NCBI GenBank assembly: GCA_963575745.1
Contig: CAUYUJ010014352.1
Coordinates: 91,992 to 155,991, forward strand
Direction of reading: 5' to 3'
Origin: Prorocentrum cordatum
Taxonomy: Eukaryota; Sar; Dinophyceae; Prorocentrales; Prorocentraceae
DNA length: 64,000 nucleotides
The notes under the pieces were generated by a model. The model made no database searches and was not told the origin of the DNA. It saw only the letters and a list, made by a program, of their open reading frames with translations. The translations under genes and the position numbers were made by a program. Below, piece after piece: positions 10,661 to 20,977 of this stretch. Within the stretch, counting starts at the first letter, position 1. Every line of letters begins with the position of its first letter.

Positions 10661-11050
10661 ACGACTCACACCAGGACGAGGGGCCCGAACGACTCACGCC
10701 ACGAAGAGCCCGAACGACTCACACCACAAGGAGGGGACCCGAACGACTCACACCAGGACGAGGCGCCCGAACGACTCACACCACGAGGAGCCCGAAGGAC
10801 TCACACCACGACGCGGGCCCCGCACGACTCACACCACGAGGAGCCCGAACGAGTCACACCAGGAGGAGGGGCCCGAACGACTCACACCAGGATGAGGGGC
10901 CCGAACAACTCACACCACGAGAAGCCCGAACGACTCACACCAGGACGAAGAGCCCGAACGACTCACACCACGAAGAGCCCGAACGACTCACACCAGGAAG
11001 AAGGGCCCGAACGACTCACACCAGGACGAGAAACCCCAAACGACTCAAAT
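10650..11050. repeat. GTGAGT-bearing minisatellite, second array
   Basis: About 15 units with the same core, CGAACGACTCACACCA, as at 5785-6060 and in the same orientation. With the array in the intron it brackets the large helicase exon. Confidence 0.9.
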
Positions 11051-11257
11051 CACGAGGAGCGCTTTCTCTCCCTCCTCCTCCGCCTCGTCCTTCTCCCGCT
11101 CCCCCCACAAGGAGGATGTACAAGGAGGCGGGAGGAAGGAGGAACAGGGGAGATATGCGGGGCCAAGCGGACACACGCCTGAAAAACACGACTGTCGGCA
11201 TGCTTCGCGAGAGTTGGTGCTGTGAGATGGGCTGGTGGGGATACGCGAAGCGTAAAG

Positions 11258-11727
11258 AATTCCACCGAAGGCCCCAATGGCAAAGTTCGCATGGCGGCCC
11301 CCGCCCCCATGTCGTCACACCCCTCATACGCTTCGTGGCCTCATAAGAGAGCTCCGCCGAAGGCCCCAGTGGCAGAGTTCGCATGGCGGCCCAGCCTCCA
11401 TTTCGGCACACCCCTCACACGTCTCGGGTCCCCACAGGGAGCTCTACCGAAGGCCCCAGTGGCAAAGTTCGCATGGCGGCCCCGACCCCATTTCGGCACA
11501 CCCCTCACACGTTTCATGGCCTCACAGGGAGCTCCACCGAAGGCCCCACTGGCAAAGTTCGCATGGCGGCCCCGCTCCCATTTCGGTTTGCCGTTTCACA
11601 CGCTTCGTGGCCACACAGGGAGCTCCGCCGAAGGCCCCAAAGGCAAAATTCGCATGGTGGCCCCGCCCCATTGCGGCACACCCCTCACACGGTTCGTGGC
11701 CCTACAGGGAGCTCCACCGAACCGTTA
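11258..11727. repeat. Tandem repeat of about 90 bp, five copies
   Basis: Landmark CGAAGGCCCC recurs at about 11266, 11357, 11450, 11538 and 11628, each followed by GGCA(A/G)AGTTCGCATGG. Long shadow frames here are not genes. Confidence 0.9.
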
Positions 11728-11976
11728 CGCATAATGTGGTACTCACAGCTGCATATGGTTGGGTCCTTCGCCTGGATATGTTTTTTGTTTCTCTAATGGC
11801 CCTCACCTTGACACATTGCAGCGGAGCGACTCTTCCACAACGACTCCCTCGTGGACGGGTCTGACTCTCCGCTCTGCACCCAGGCGCCCTGGGCGCCACA
11901 CTTTCTGTCTCCATGAGGAGCCGCCTGCTAGTACACAGAATTTGAAGTCCTCCCCAGGGGTCCTCCTCTGGGAGAG

Positions 11977-12015
11977 TCCTCCTCCTCCTCCTCCTCCTCC
12001 TCCTCCTCCTCCTCC
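11977..12015. repeat. (TCC)13 microsatellite
   Basis: Uninterrupted CTC/TCC triplets. Confidence 0.95.
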
Positions 12016-12081
12016 AAGCATGGCTCCAAGATGGTACCAGGCAGTCCAAAGATGGCCTTCGAAATTGAGACCTCCCAAACG

Positions 12082-12250
12082 GGGTCCGAGTAGATGGTGT
12101 CAGAGGATCGCTCCGCATCGGCGATACGTCGGCTACGCCAGCGATGCATCTGCGACGTCGGCGTGGAGGAGATCGGGCTCCACACTGAGCCGCATCGCCA
12201 ATGCATCGGCGATTCGGCACGATCCTCCGACCCCTTCTGCTCCGACTCGA
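12082..12250. mobile_element. Foldback element, GCATCGGCGATG family (copy 1)
   Basis: Its ends are inverted copies of a segment like GTCAGAGGATCG...CCGCATCGGCG, and the interior is made of GCATCGGCGATG-type palindromes. It matches the element at 54656-54892 in ends and interior. No coding capacity. Confidence 0.65.
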
Positions 12251-12905
12251 TCTGGGAGGCCTAGAAGACCGCACAGGATGACCGAAGACGACCTCCAGCA
12301 CGTCTCCAAGAGGCACCAAGAGGGCTCAGATGTGGCTCGAGATGGCCGCGCAGCCCCCCCCCAAGGGTACCCCCGAGAAACCGCGATCACCGCAAAATAA
12401 TTGACGCTGTTTCACACTGTCGCCTTCTCGGGTTGACTTGGCTTTCTCGCTGGTCTGCTTCCCATGGGCCTCTGAGGCTTCAAGGCGGCCCCGTGATTCG
12501 CCAAGACGGGCCCGAGAGCGGCGCAGAAGGGTCCCAAGAGAGCCCCGGAGGTCCCAAAGATCACCCAGAGAGAGAGCCTAGATGCTTCACTGGTACTGTT
12601 TTGCTCCTCGTCCCACTTTCAGTCACCTGGGAGCCGTTCCCGAATAGGCTGGAAGTGATGAGCGAATCGCAAACAAGTCTGATGCGAAACCGAATGACAA
12701 GGTGGTAGGGACAGAGGACGCACATGTGACACCTGACACAAGGCAGAGGAGCGACCACGCAAAACGTAAGAAGCAGCGGAGGTGAAGGTGGCAGCGGTTA
12801 TGGGCGAGTGACCACAGTCGGCGAAGAAGCATATGCGGCGGCTGTGGAAGCAATCTCATCCAGGCAGACCTACGCCCAAACACTCTGGAGTCAGAGACAT
12901 GTGAA
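12251..12905. other. No gene recognised
   Basis: About 650 bp of moderate GC without tandem structure. It lies just downstream of beta-lactamase-like exon 6 in gene sense, so a further exon could hide here, but I found no matching motif. Confidence 0.4.
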
Positions 12906-12911
12906 ACTTAC

Positions 12912-13093
12912 GTCCTTGCAGGAACTTGGTTGGTGATCATGGTCTGCACCGTCTCCCTGCGAAGTATCTGGACACCGTCCAAGCTCCCCATGTTCCGAAT
13001 CATCAGCAGGAAACGCAAGTAGTCCTGAAATGTCGAGACCATGCCTCCCTTGATAGAGAGCGGTGTCTCAATAGTACCACCGGCTGAAAGAAC
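12912..13093 (-). CDS. Serine beta-lactamase-like hydrolase, exon 6 of those found
   Basis: The translation VLSAGGTIETPLSIKGGMVS leads into STFQDYLRFLLMIRN, MGSLDGVQILRRETVQTM and ITNQVP. This is a near-textbook match to the stretch of class C beta-lactamase/EstB-type hydrolases that reads GGGGLVSTAxDYxRF...LLSPxTVxxMTxNxLP. The exon opens after CCGAAG|G (13094) and closes at AC|GTAAGT, a canonical donor (12911). It joins exon 5 in phase 0 to give VSK|VLSAGG. The next exon should carry the C-terminal GWGG-type segment; I could not find it. The exon is 182 nt, so the gene continues in phase 2 below 12911. Confidence 0.9.
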
Positions 13094-14180
13094 CTTCGGA
13101 AAGCTCACAGCAAGGGATTAGCAGCAAGTAGCCCAGTCGCTGGAGAGGGTCCACTCCTATAGTTTACGTGCGATTGCCTGTTGCATCAGACATTATGATG
13201 TCAGTTCCTCTGTTTTCTCAATCAGACTTTACCTCGCGTGCCGCCTGTGAAAATTGCGCTTTAAAACTAAATTCTCTTACTGATACCCCCCAGGGCCCTT
13301 CAAACAACCCTCCCCTGGATCACCATGGATCCGTATCTTTCTCATTGGTGGTTCCACAAGGGAGCCCATCGCTTGCGTTGAAACGCGCCTGTAGCGTTCC
13401 TGGAGCTATGTGGATCGGACTCTAGCTAGTAGCGGACTTGCCATTGGCTTGCTTATCGGTTGCACTCGGCTTGGCTCTAGCTTGCGTTACGCTGGTTTTC
13501 TGTTCGTCCAACGTTACGCTTGCTCTTAGCTGGCCAAGCAAAGCCTACTTTCAACTTCCCAGGTGGGCAGTATCCTTAGCCTACACGAGGCGTGGGCTTG
13601 TGTGTTGACCTGCTCTTCACACACTGTCGTCAATGAGGCTTGCTGTTAGCTTCGCTGCACGTTGCCTGTGTATTCAGACTGGCGTCTGCTGCCTCCGGCT
13701 CGAAGCTCGGCGACGACCAGCTTGCATAAAGCTTGCTGTTGACATGCATGTGGCTCGTGTTCGCATGTCATTCTGCTGAAATGCAGTCTGATCTGAACTG
13801 GCTGTTCGCTTGGTCTAGCCGACATTCTGCGTGCGCTTACGTTGTATTTCGATTGCCTCACCTTGCTTTCCGATTACCGTGAGGTTGTTTGTCACTTGCC
13901 TTTGCGTGCTGTCCCTTGTGTATCAGACGAGACACCTCCGCCATCACAGCAAACAACACACCACTCCAATCGCGCCTGGCTCATCACTGTTTCTCCCACG
14001 ACAATTGTGTTGCAAAGTCCTTTTATCGGGAGAGGCCAAGAGGGGGGTGTCCAAGAGCAAATCATGACCAGCGGCATGCGCGCGCGGCCCAGCGGGGGGG
14101 GCCAGGGACGTAACGCAATCAGACGAGGCGCCATGAAATCTTGGGAAATATCATGGCCCACGCCATGATATTCCCCCCCC
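13094..14180. other. Intron sequence without recognised repeats or genes
   Basis: Part of the 3,950-bp intron between beta-lactamase-like exons 5 and 6. Base composition is more balanced than around it. The stretch 13440-13640 has scattered GCTTG words but no clear period. Confidence 0.5.
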
Positions 14181-14269
14181 CCCCCTAATCATCACCCCCC
14201 TTTTTTTGCCGCCCCCGCCTTTATTTTTGGCGGACTCCGGGACTGAACCAAAAACGTTTTCATCTCTTG

Positions 14270-14395
14270 GGGGTGCATTGCTCACTTCCGCCACCTTCCG
14301 CCGCCCTTCCGCCGGCGCAGGCGGCCTCGTCTTACTTCCGCCGCCCTCTTGCCTGGGAAGAGATGGCAGCTGCTTCGATCCTCGGAGGCAAGGCC
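14270..14395. repeat. Dispersed repeat M, copy 1
   Basis: Matches 61866-61990 with landmarks CACTTCCGCCACCTTCCGCC, GGCGGCCTCGTC and CGATCCTCG(G/A)(A/C)GGCAAGGC. The second copy lies under the 3' end of the ABC transporter frame. Confidence 0.8.
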
Positions 14396-14593
14396 CTGCG
14401 TGGAACGCCCCGTTTCGTTTAAGGCACGCGCGAGCGAATCTGGCTCCGGCACCGAAAGACGGCCGCGGTCTCCCGCAGATGGTCTCCCGCCCGGTTTCCC
14501 GCAGACGGTCTCCTGTAGATGGCTCTCTCCCGCACGGCCTCCCGCATCGTCTCTCGCGTGGCCTCCGGGGTGGTCTCCCGTCGTGGTGCCCGG

Positions 14594-14752
14594 TACAGTC
14601 AACCTGTATAATAAGGATGCGCGATAAGGGTGCAAGGGCCTTGGACGCCCATGTCGAGGCTTTTCGAGCGGGGCGAAGGATGGACCGAGGAGACAAGGAT
14701 GCAAGGGTACCCTTGGGAAGGTTGCCCATCCTTACTGTGCGGGTTGACTGTA
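14594..14752. mobile_element. MITE family A, copy A1 (159 bp)
   Basis: Begins TACAGTCAACCTG and ends GCGGGTTGACTGTA; the ends are inverted repeats inside a duplicated TA, as in Tc1/mariner-derived MITEs. Interior landmarks: GGATGCGCGATAAGGGTGCA, TTTTCGAGCGGGGCG, AAGGATGCAAGGGTACCCTT. The reference uninterrupted copy for the family. Confidence 0.85.
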
Positions 14753-15162
14753 TGGTCTCACAGGGTTCCTGTCCAAGGCGTTCCTTTGCAAGCACATCGT
14801 CTTCGGCACCGCCTGATTCCGGGGCTTTGCCCCCTCCTGGCCTTGACGTGAGGCCCCTCCTTCTGCCCCCCCCCCCTCTTTGGTAATTCAAGCTGTGCGC
14901 GGCCCGCTTAGCTTCGACCTGAAGAGGTGCGCTCTCGACCCGCAAATCAAAAAAAATGGATGGTCTCCCGTCCATGGTCTCCCGTGTACATGTTCTCTCC
15001 CGCGCGGGCTGCCGCTGCCGTCTCTCTCGCACATGGCCTCCCAGAGGGGCCCCCGTGTCTCCCCCCCTGGTCTCTCGTGCGGCCTCCCAGAGGTTCCCGT
15101 CGTGGGGCCTCCCACGTGTTCCCTCGGTATCGTCTCCCGCATGGGCTTCCGCATCGCCTTTC

Positions 15163-15238
15163 GGGAGGAGGAGGAGGAGGAGGAGGAGGAGGAGGAGGAG
15201 GAGGAGAAGGAGGAGGAGGAGGAGGAGGAGGAGGAAGA
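15163..15238. repeat. GGA microsatellite
   Basis: About 25 GGA/GAG triplets with few interruptions. Confidence 0.95.
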
Positions 15239-15628
15239 GCTGGACAGTCTCCTTTCACGGTCTCCCGCGTGGCCTCCCTCATGGTCCAGGACGCAGAAAA
15301 GATTGTTTTTGTTTGTTTTGTTGTTTTTTTGTTCTTTATAAGGCTGCCATTGTTGTGGAACGCGGGGGGCGCGAATCGGCAGAGTCCTCTTGTTCTCTCT
15401 CAGGGGGTGGTCCAGACCCCGGGACCGCAGGCCGGACCCCGGCCTGCGCCCGCCGATGCCCAGAATGCAGGGGACGCCCGAGGGTCCAGCCTGGAAGCAG
15501 AGATACTCCCGATGTTAGAATGCCTCCGCCGTGCACTGCTCTCTTGACTCTTTCGCTGTGCCGTGTAGGGTCCTCTGCCGCCTTCGTCTCATCCGTTGTT
15601 ACTTCATCCGCTCGTCCTCCTGACTTCT

Positions 15629-15826
15629 CGGCGTCGAGCGAGGGAGGGAAGAGAAGGAGGAAGCCTTCTCAGAAGGCTCGGGAGTCCTCCGGCTTTCCGA
15701 GAAGTTTTCTGAGCCTTTTCCCGAAGACGCAACGACAACTCCTCAGAGGGCGCGAGGGCTTCTGAGAAGTCCCGCCGCCTTCTGAGAAGGACTTCCCCTT
15801 CTCGTTTCCCCCCCTCGCTCGCCGCC
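15629..15826. mobile_element. Foldback MITE family O, copy 1
   Basis: Left end CGGCGTCGAGCGAGGGAGGG and right end CCCCCCCTCGCTCGCCGCCG form imperfect inverted repeats of about 50 bp, each passing through CCTTCT(C/G)AGAAGG. The interior aligns in inverted orientation with copy 2 at 16799-17009. Confidence 0.75.
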
Positions 15827-15869
15827 GAAATTTCCCCCCATGAAGTACAGCCAACCTGTAGCAGAAGGC

Positions 15870-15972
15870 TTATCTTTTTTATTAGGCAGCATAGAGGGCC
15901 GTTTCACGATGTTTGAACTCGCTCGCCAGTGAAAAGATTCCTTGACACTCAGCTCTACTCGCAATCGCCTCG
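15870..15972 (-). mobile_element. Insertion D, possible SINE-like retroposon
   Basis: About 103 bp flanked by the direct repeat CTGTAGCAGAAGGC (15856-15869) and CTGTATCAGAAGGC (15973-15986), 13/14 matches. On the minus strand it ends in TAATAAAAAAGATAA just before the duplication and contains GAGTTCAAAC, similar to a pol III B box. There is no inverted terminal repeat. No second copy is seen in the window. Confidence 0.5.
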
Positions 15973-16063
15973 CTGTATCAGAAGGCCTCGCGATGAGGAC
16001 GAAAGGCCCTTGGACGCCCATGTCGAGTGTTCTCGAGCGGGGCGCGGCCGACGAAAGTGGTCA

Positions 16064-16196
16064 CTGACCATCGCTCGGACGTCCTTTCCCTGTGTGTTTT
16101 TCGGTTTCGTGCGTGGTTTGTTTCGCGAAATGATCAGGGATGCTCCTCGATGGTCCTCGTCGAAGGAAGAAATGCACACGTCCGAGCGATGCCAAG
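16064..16196. mobile_element. MITE family C, copy 1 (133 bp)
   Basis: Terminal inverted repeats CTGACCATCGCTCGGACGT and, inverted, CTTGGCATCGCTCGGACGT. It is flanked by a perfect 4-bp duplication GTCA (16060-16063, 16197-16200) and sits inside family A copy A2. A second copy is at 61730-61859. Confidence 0.85.
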
Positions 16197-16236
16197 GTCA
16201 AGGATGGGCCGATGAGGCAAGGATGCAAGGGTACCC

Positions 16237-16393
16237 TAGGGCGGGCGTGTCCTCCTACAGGCGGATTTTGAACGAAAAATGAAGATAGTCGAAAAAACAT
16301 AAGAACAGTCAAACTGACTCAAAACAGCGTCCCCAGACTATGCTGTTTACTATTCTTGAGTATTCCTCCTGTGGAGGGACAGGCCCGACTTAA
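16237..16393. mobile_element. MITE family B, copy at 16.2 kb
   Basis: Ends resemble TTAAGTCGGGCCTGTCC and its complement. The 8-bp duplication is GGGTACCC (16229-16236) and GGGTACTC (16394-16401), and it splits the GGGTACCCTTGGG motif of family A copy A2. Confidence 0.85.
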
Positions 16394-16439
16394 GGGTACT
16401 CTTGGGACGGTTGCCCATCCCTACCAGGCGGGCTGACTG

Positions 16440-16626
16440 TACAGTGGAGGCCAGTCCACAAAAAAAAAAACCTTCCACGAGAAACCCGACCCTGAGACCC
16501 CAGGAGGCCCATCGATCTTTGGCGTGGGAACGCCACGCCTCCCATGGCAGAGCCATCGGCACCCCAAGAAGCCCAGGGCACCCTCGAGGCAAGCAGGGTG
16601 TCTCTTGGCATGGGCCCCCACTGCAC
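16440..16626. mobile_element. MITE family E, copy E1
   Basis: Begins TACAGTGGAGGCCAGTCCAC, sharing its TA with the right end of family A copy A2, and ends near GGCCCCCACTGCA, the degraded inverted repeat of GGCTTCCACTGTA. Interior landmarks are CCCTGAGACCCCAGGA and TTTGGCGTGGGA. Confidence 0.8.
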
Positions 16627-16798
16627 GGAGGCCGCCGAGGGGCGGCCCCGCCCGCCTCGAGGCGGGCGCCCCGCCCCCCCCCCCCCCCCCCGCGCGGCGA
16701 GGTGGGGCCCCCCGGGGGGGGGCAGCAGGACGCGCAGCGCTCGGGCCGGATGGGGGGACTCTCTCCGGGGACCGGGCCCCGCGTGTCCCCCCCGCCCG

Positions 16799-17009
16799 CG
16801 GCGGCGAGCGAAGGAGGGGGGGGGGAAGTGAGCAGGAGCCGGCCCTCCCGGAGGGCGGCGGGGCTTCTCAGAGAGGAGCCCTCGCGCCCTCTGAGGGGTG
16901 TTTGCCGCGCCCCCGGGGAGGGCTCAGAAAACTCCCCAGGAGGCCGGAGGACTGCCGAGCCTTCTGAGAAGGCCTTCCCCCTTCTCACGTCCCCCCCTCG
17001 CTGACCGCC
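16799..17009. mobile_element. Foldback MITE family O, copy 2
   Basis: Left end CGGCGGCGAGCGAAGGAGGG, right end CCCCCCTCGCTGACCGCCG. It lies 35 bp beyond the donor of beta-lactamase-like exon 5. Confidence 0.75.
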
Positions 17010-17043
17010 GAGCTACTCCTCTCCCTTCAGTAAGCCTCTGAAC

Positions 17044-17455
17044 CTTGGACACCTTGGCACCCACCCAGCCGCTCTCGGCGCCAGGGCCGTCTACTCTCTC
17101 CAGCGTGAACGTGGCCCCGGGCTTCCTCTCGATAGGATTCCCTTTGTCGTCCACTGGTCTCCTGTACCACGCTGCAATACGATGTGCCTTCTCGGGCGGC
17201 ACCCGAAAGCAAGTATCTGACATCCCCAGCGGACCGCATACCCTCTCCTCGACTACCTCATCCAACGTCTTGCCGGAGATCACCTCGAGCACCCGGCCGA
17301 GGACGTCGGTGGCGAAGGAGTACTCCCAAGCAAAGCCAGGACGTTGCTTCAGCGGAATCTTGGCGAGCTCATTCACGAAATCCTCCAGCGAGGTGACCTG
17401 CTGCCGATTCACCCTGTCGATGAGGTCGGAATAGATACGGTAGTGATCGTGCTTC
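17044..17455 (-). CDS. Serine beta-lactamase-like hydrolase, exon 5 (largest)
   Basis: The translation contains VTSLEDFVNELAKIPLK, QRPGFAWEYSFATDVLGRVL, EVISGKTLDEVVEER and VCGPLGMSDTCFRVPPEK. The order Y-S-x-A/T-T-DVLGR-hydrophobic-EV-SG, then PLGM-DT-F-VP, is diagnostic of class C beta-lactamase-fold hydrolases (PF00144). The Tyr of EYSF (about 17318-17330) occupies the place of the catalytic YxN tyrosine; the N is not conserved, as in esterase-like members. The acceptor follows a long pyrimidine tract, CTCTCTTTCTACCTCTGTC then TCGAG|G; the donor is TCCAAG|GTTCAG. Length 412 nt, which keeps frame with exons 4 and 6. Likely an esterase, peptidase or amidase; substrate unknown. Confidence 0.93.
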
Positions 17456-18174
17456 CTCGAGACAGAGGTAGAAAGAGAGAGGGGGAGACATTGGGGTGCC
17501 GCTGAAGAGCGCTCTGGCACACAAGTGGCCGTCCCCAGACGAGGAAGGAGGACGACGGAAGCCGAGGAGCGGGAGGATTAGGATTAGGAGCATGGAGTAA
17601 AGGAGAACGAGGCCGTGGAGAGAGAGGGAGGAGGAGGCGGAGGAGGAGGAGGAGGAGGACGACGACGAGGGAGGAGGAGGCGGAGGAGGACGAGGAGGAA
17701 AGGCAGGAAAATCTGCCCCTGGGAACGGCAGCCACATTCCCCCTCCCATCCCCTGCTTCTGAGAAAGATGTTGGAGAGGACGATGCAGTAGTCTCAATGC
17801 CTACGGCCTACGACGACTCGCGCGTGCTGGCTTGGAACCTGGGTCCATCCTCCAAGACGTCGCTGCGTGACGGTCCCTCCCCGGGCATTTCCTCATCCCC
17901 GTTTCATACTAGGAGACCTCCACCCCCACAAACAGAGAGAGAGAGAGAAAAGACACAGAGAGAGAGAGATAATATATATATATATATATGTATACAGATC
18001 TGATTCCCCATTCCCCCTTCCTTCCCCGTTCCTCCGTCCGAAAGCCACCTCGCCGCGAACACCCAAGGATCATCCATCCGCGCTCCTCCCGGGGGATCTC
18101 CGAGAGCATCCCCCCAGAGCCGCCAGCAGCCTCCGGGGCCCTCGAGAGAGCACCTCCGAAGACCGTCCCAAGAG
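17456..18174. other. Intron with CT/GGA tract, no gene
   Basis: Contains interrupted (GGA)n at about 17615-17705, a (GA)n stretch at 17935-17970 and (TA)n at 17970-17990. Otherwise nothing recognised. Confidence 0.6.
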
Positions 18175-19362
18175 TCCTGCTGTCCTCTCAGCCCTCTGCG
18201 GCGAGACCATGATCGGGACAAGACCAGATCGGGATACACGTCCTTCATGTCTATTCGTGCTCATTTCTGATGGTGCTCCTTTCTGATTGTCTCCGGGCCC
18301 CCTGGTGACCAGGAAGAGGCCCAGGATGGAACAATCAGGACCCCAAAGAATCGGAGAACTTCCAAAGAAATTCGCCGGCCCAACGGGCCAGAGGCGTGCT
18401 AAGATCTCCGGTGACTGCTTTACAATCTTTCTACTTCGCGCGCGCGGGGCGGCCCCTGGGGGCCCCCGGGCGGAAAGTACCCCGGCAAGGTCCCGAGAGA
18501 GTCCCGGGAGGAGTCACCAGGGCGCTCCAGCAGCGCACCAACGCGGCTCCGAGACGTCCCCGAGAGCCCCAAGAAGGGCCAAGAGGCTTCCAAGAGGCCC
18601 CCAAGATGCTACATGAGGGGTCCGAGATGCCACAAGATCGCTCCAAGACGCCCACGATGGCCTCCAGACGCCCCAAGAGGCCTCCAAGAGCACTCCCGAG
18701 AGGGCCCCAAGAGGCAAAATAGAATGCTTTTCCTTAGGTTTTGGAAAGATTTTGGCGTTTCCACCTTTTCGGCTTCACGACACCCCAAGACGGCCCAAGA
18801 GGCCCCCAAGACCGCCCCAAGAGGGCCCAAGAGGCCCCCAAGAGGGCCCCAAGACGGCCCAAGAGGGCTCCAAGACGGCCCAAGAGGCCTCCAAGACGGC
18901 CCAAGAGGGCCCCAAGAACGCCCCAAGAGGGACCCCAGGGGGGGAACACGAAACAATATTTCGAGCCCTCGGCCCTCAGAAGTCCCCAGGAGGCCCCAAG
19001 AGGCCCCTAAGAGGCCCCAAGAGGCCCCCAACAGGCCCTCAGGAGGCCCCCAAGAGGCCCCCAAGCGGCCCCAGGAGGCCACCCAAATGCCCCCCCGAGC
19101 ACGCAAGCAAGTGCCTGCGACGCTACACTATGGGCCGGCGGAATGAGCGAAGCGATTCAAGTAACAACGAACAATGTGTAAAGCAGAGGATGCCGGCCCC
19201 ATAATCCTGCTTCCTTTTCAGCCCTCTGAGACGAGACCAGGATCGGGACAAAACCAGTTCGGGATACACGTCGATCATGTCTAATCGTGCCCAGGACATA
19301 ACAATTAGAAATGAAAGGATCCAGGCCCCCCAAAACAAAATCGGAGAACTCTCGAAGAAGTA
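18175..19362. repeat. Dispersed repeat N, two copies around element H1
   Basis: Copies at 18175-18366 and 19198-19362 share CAGCCCTCTG(C/A)G(G/A)CGAGACCA, GATCGGGACAA, CGGGATACACGTC and AATCGGAGAACT. In addition AACGAACAATGTGTAAAGCA is directly repeated at about 19165 and 19363, bracketing the second copy. Confidence 0.75.
18368..19164. mobile_element. Dispersed element H, copy 1 (about 0.8 kb)
   Basis: Starts TTCGCCGGCCCAACGGGCCA, ends GGGCCGGCGGAATGAGCGAA near 19164; the outer GCCGGCCC words are inverted. The interior is CCAAGAGG-type minisatellite interrupted by an AT-richer segment near 18720-18780. Copy 2 is at 23131-23924 with the same order of parts; the helicase intron repeats look like a rearranged relative in the other orientation. 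Confidence 0.7.
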
Positions 19363-19569
19363 GAAACGAACAATGTGTAAAGCAGAAGATGCCCTGGAGT
19401 GGCATCGGGCTGCTCCGGAGGAGGCGCCCAGGGGGCCGCTCCGGAGGAGGCATCTCGAGCGCCGCGGCGGTCCCCGAGCGCCCCAGACGTGTCCCAGATC
19501 ATCTGGGCAGCCCTGGCCTCGCCCCTGGACTGACGGAGGAGAGAACGGAGATGGAGGGGAGGATGGAGG

Positions 19570-20345
19570 ACGAGGGGGACGAGGGAGGAGGAGGAGGAGG
19601 GGGAGGAGGGGGGGGAGGAGGAGAAAGGAGGAGGAGGAGGAGGAGGAGGAGGAGGAGGAGGAGGAGGAGGAGGAGGAGGAGGAAGAGGAGGAGCAGGTGG
19701 AGGAGGAGGAGGAGGCAGGAGGAGGAGGAGGAGGAGGAGGGGGGGGGAGGAGGAGGAAGGGAGGAAGGAGGGGGAGCAGGAAGGAGGAGGAGAAAGGAGG
19801 AGAGGAAGGAGGAGGAGAGGAGGAGGAGGGGGGGCAGGGAGGAGGGAGGGGATGGGGGGGGTGGAGAGGGAAAAGCAGGAGGGAGCATGAGGAGGAGGAG
19901 GAGGAAGAGGAGGAGGAGGAGGAGGAGGAGGAGGAGGAGGAGGAGAAAGGAGGGAGGGAGGGAGGGAGGGATGGAGTGGGTGGGGGGGGTGAGAGGGAAA
20001 AGGAGGAGGGAGGATGAGGGGGAGGAGGAGGAGGAGGAGGAGCAGCAGGAGGAGGAGGAGGAGGAGGAGGAGGAGAAGGAGGAGAAAGAGGAGGACGGAG
20101 GGAGGAAGGGAGGGAGGGAGTGGGGTGGGGGGGTGGAGAGGGAGCAGGTAGGAGGAGGAGGAGGAGGAGGAGGAGGAGGAGGAGGAGGAGGAGGAGGAGG
20201 AGGGAGAGGGAGGAGGGAGATGGAGGAGGAGGAGGAGGAGGAGAGGAGGGAGGAGGCGGAGGAGGAGGAGGGAGGAGGAGGAGGAGGAGGAGGAGGAGGA
20301 GGAGGGAGGAGACGGAAGAAGGGAAGCGGGGAGGAAGCGGAGGGC
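19570..20345. repeat. GGA array, about 0.8 kb
   Basis: Almost pure purine on the plus strand, mainly (GGA)n with GGGA variants and a few AGCAGG interruptions. It produces long low-complexity frames on both strands that are not proteins. Confidence 0.95.
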
Positions 20346-20977
20346 GATGAGCAAGCGGGGCGGGGCTCCTCCATTCTCCCCCCCAGTCGAACCAGCTGTA
20401 CGCCACCAGGCGCGTGGGCAAGAGCATGCGTCCAGCAATGCTCGTCGCGGGATCAAGGAACAATCGCGGACAAGAGGATTGGGCACACGAGGAGCACGAA
20501 GGAGGGTGGAACGCGTGACTGCGGGCGGGCGCTTGCCCACCGATGCCCTCCAGGACGCGGACGAGGGCGCGCCGAGGGCCAGCGGTGGCCTCGACACTGC
20601 TGGCGGAGGTTCGCGAGGTGAGCCTACGTCGGGCCATCCTCCGCTCCTTGGACTGTCGCGTCGAGCATGCGTCCCCGGTCCACGGCCACCGAGGGACCCA
20701 ATGTTGTCGGCGGAAGCTAACGAGGTAGGCCTAGATCATCGGGTTGCCCCAGGTTCCCTGGGCCACCGATCCTCCTCCCTTCCTCCCCCCAGTCATGGGG
20801 GGCAACGATAGGGGGCGGCTGGCATAGGGGGGGACGCATCGACCTGGAATCGGCGATGCATCGACGATAGATCGGCGACAAGCCCCCGACAGCGAAACCG
20901 CACCTTCCTGGGCGGGCTGGGGCTCTCGGGCCCGCCTCGGCGATCAATCGGCAATTGGGGGTCGATGCTTGCCCCTC
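20346..20977. other. Intron sequence, no gene recognised
   Basis: GC-rich. The stretch 20838-20890 has words similar to the GCATCGGCGATG foldback family, perhaps a remnant. Confidence 0.45.

Larger units (their letters stand above)
15846..16441. mobile_element. MITE family A, copy A2, broken by three nested insertions
   Basis: Left end TACAGCCAACCTGTA, right end GCGGGCTGACTGTA. Against copy A1 its own sequence is interrupted three times: by a ~117-bp insertion (element D) near the left end, by MITE C inside GTGGTCAAGGATGG, and by MITE B inside GGGTACCC|TTGGG. Removing the insertions restores a colinear family A element. Confidence 0.8.

Noticed and set aside
19305-20637. Frames of 430-504 codons reading poly-Ser/Pro/Leu or poly-Glu/Gly/Arg
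   Set aside because: Translations of a GGA/TCC array; no start context, domain or non-repeat core. The same holds for 24922-26305, 28040-29335, 42478-43863 and 46861-48520.
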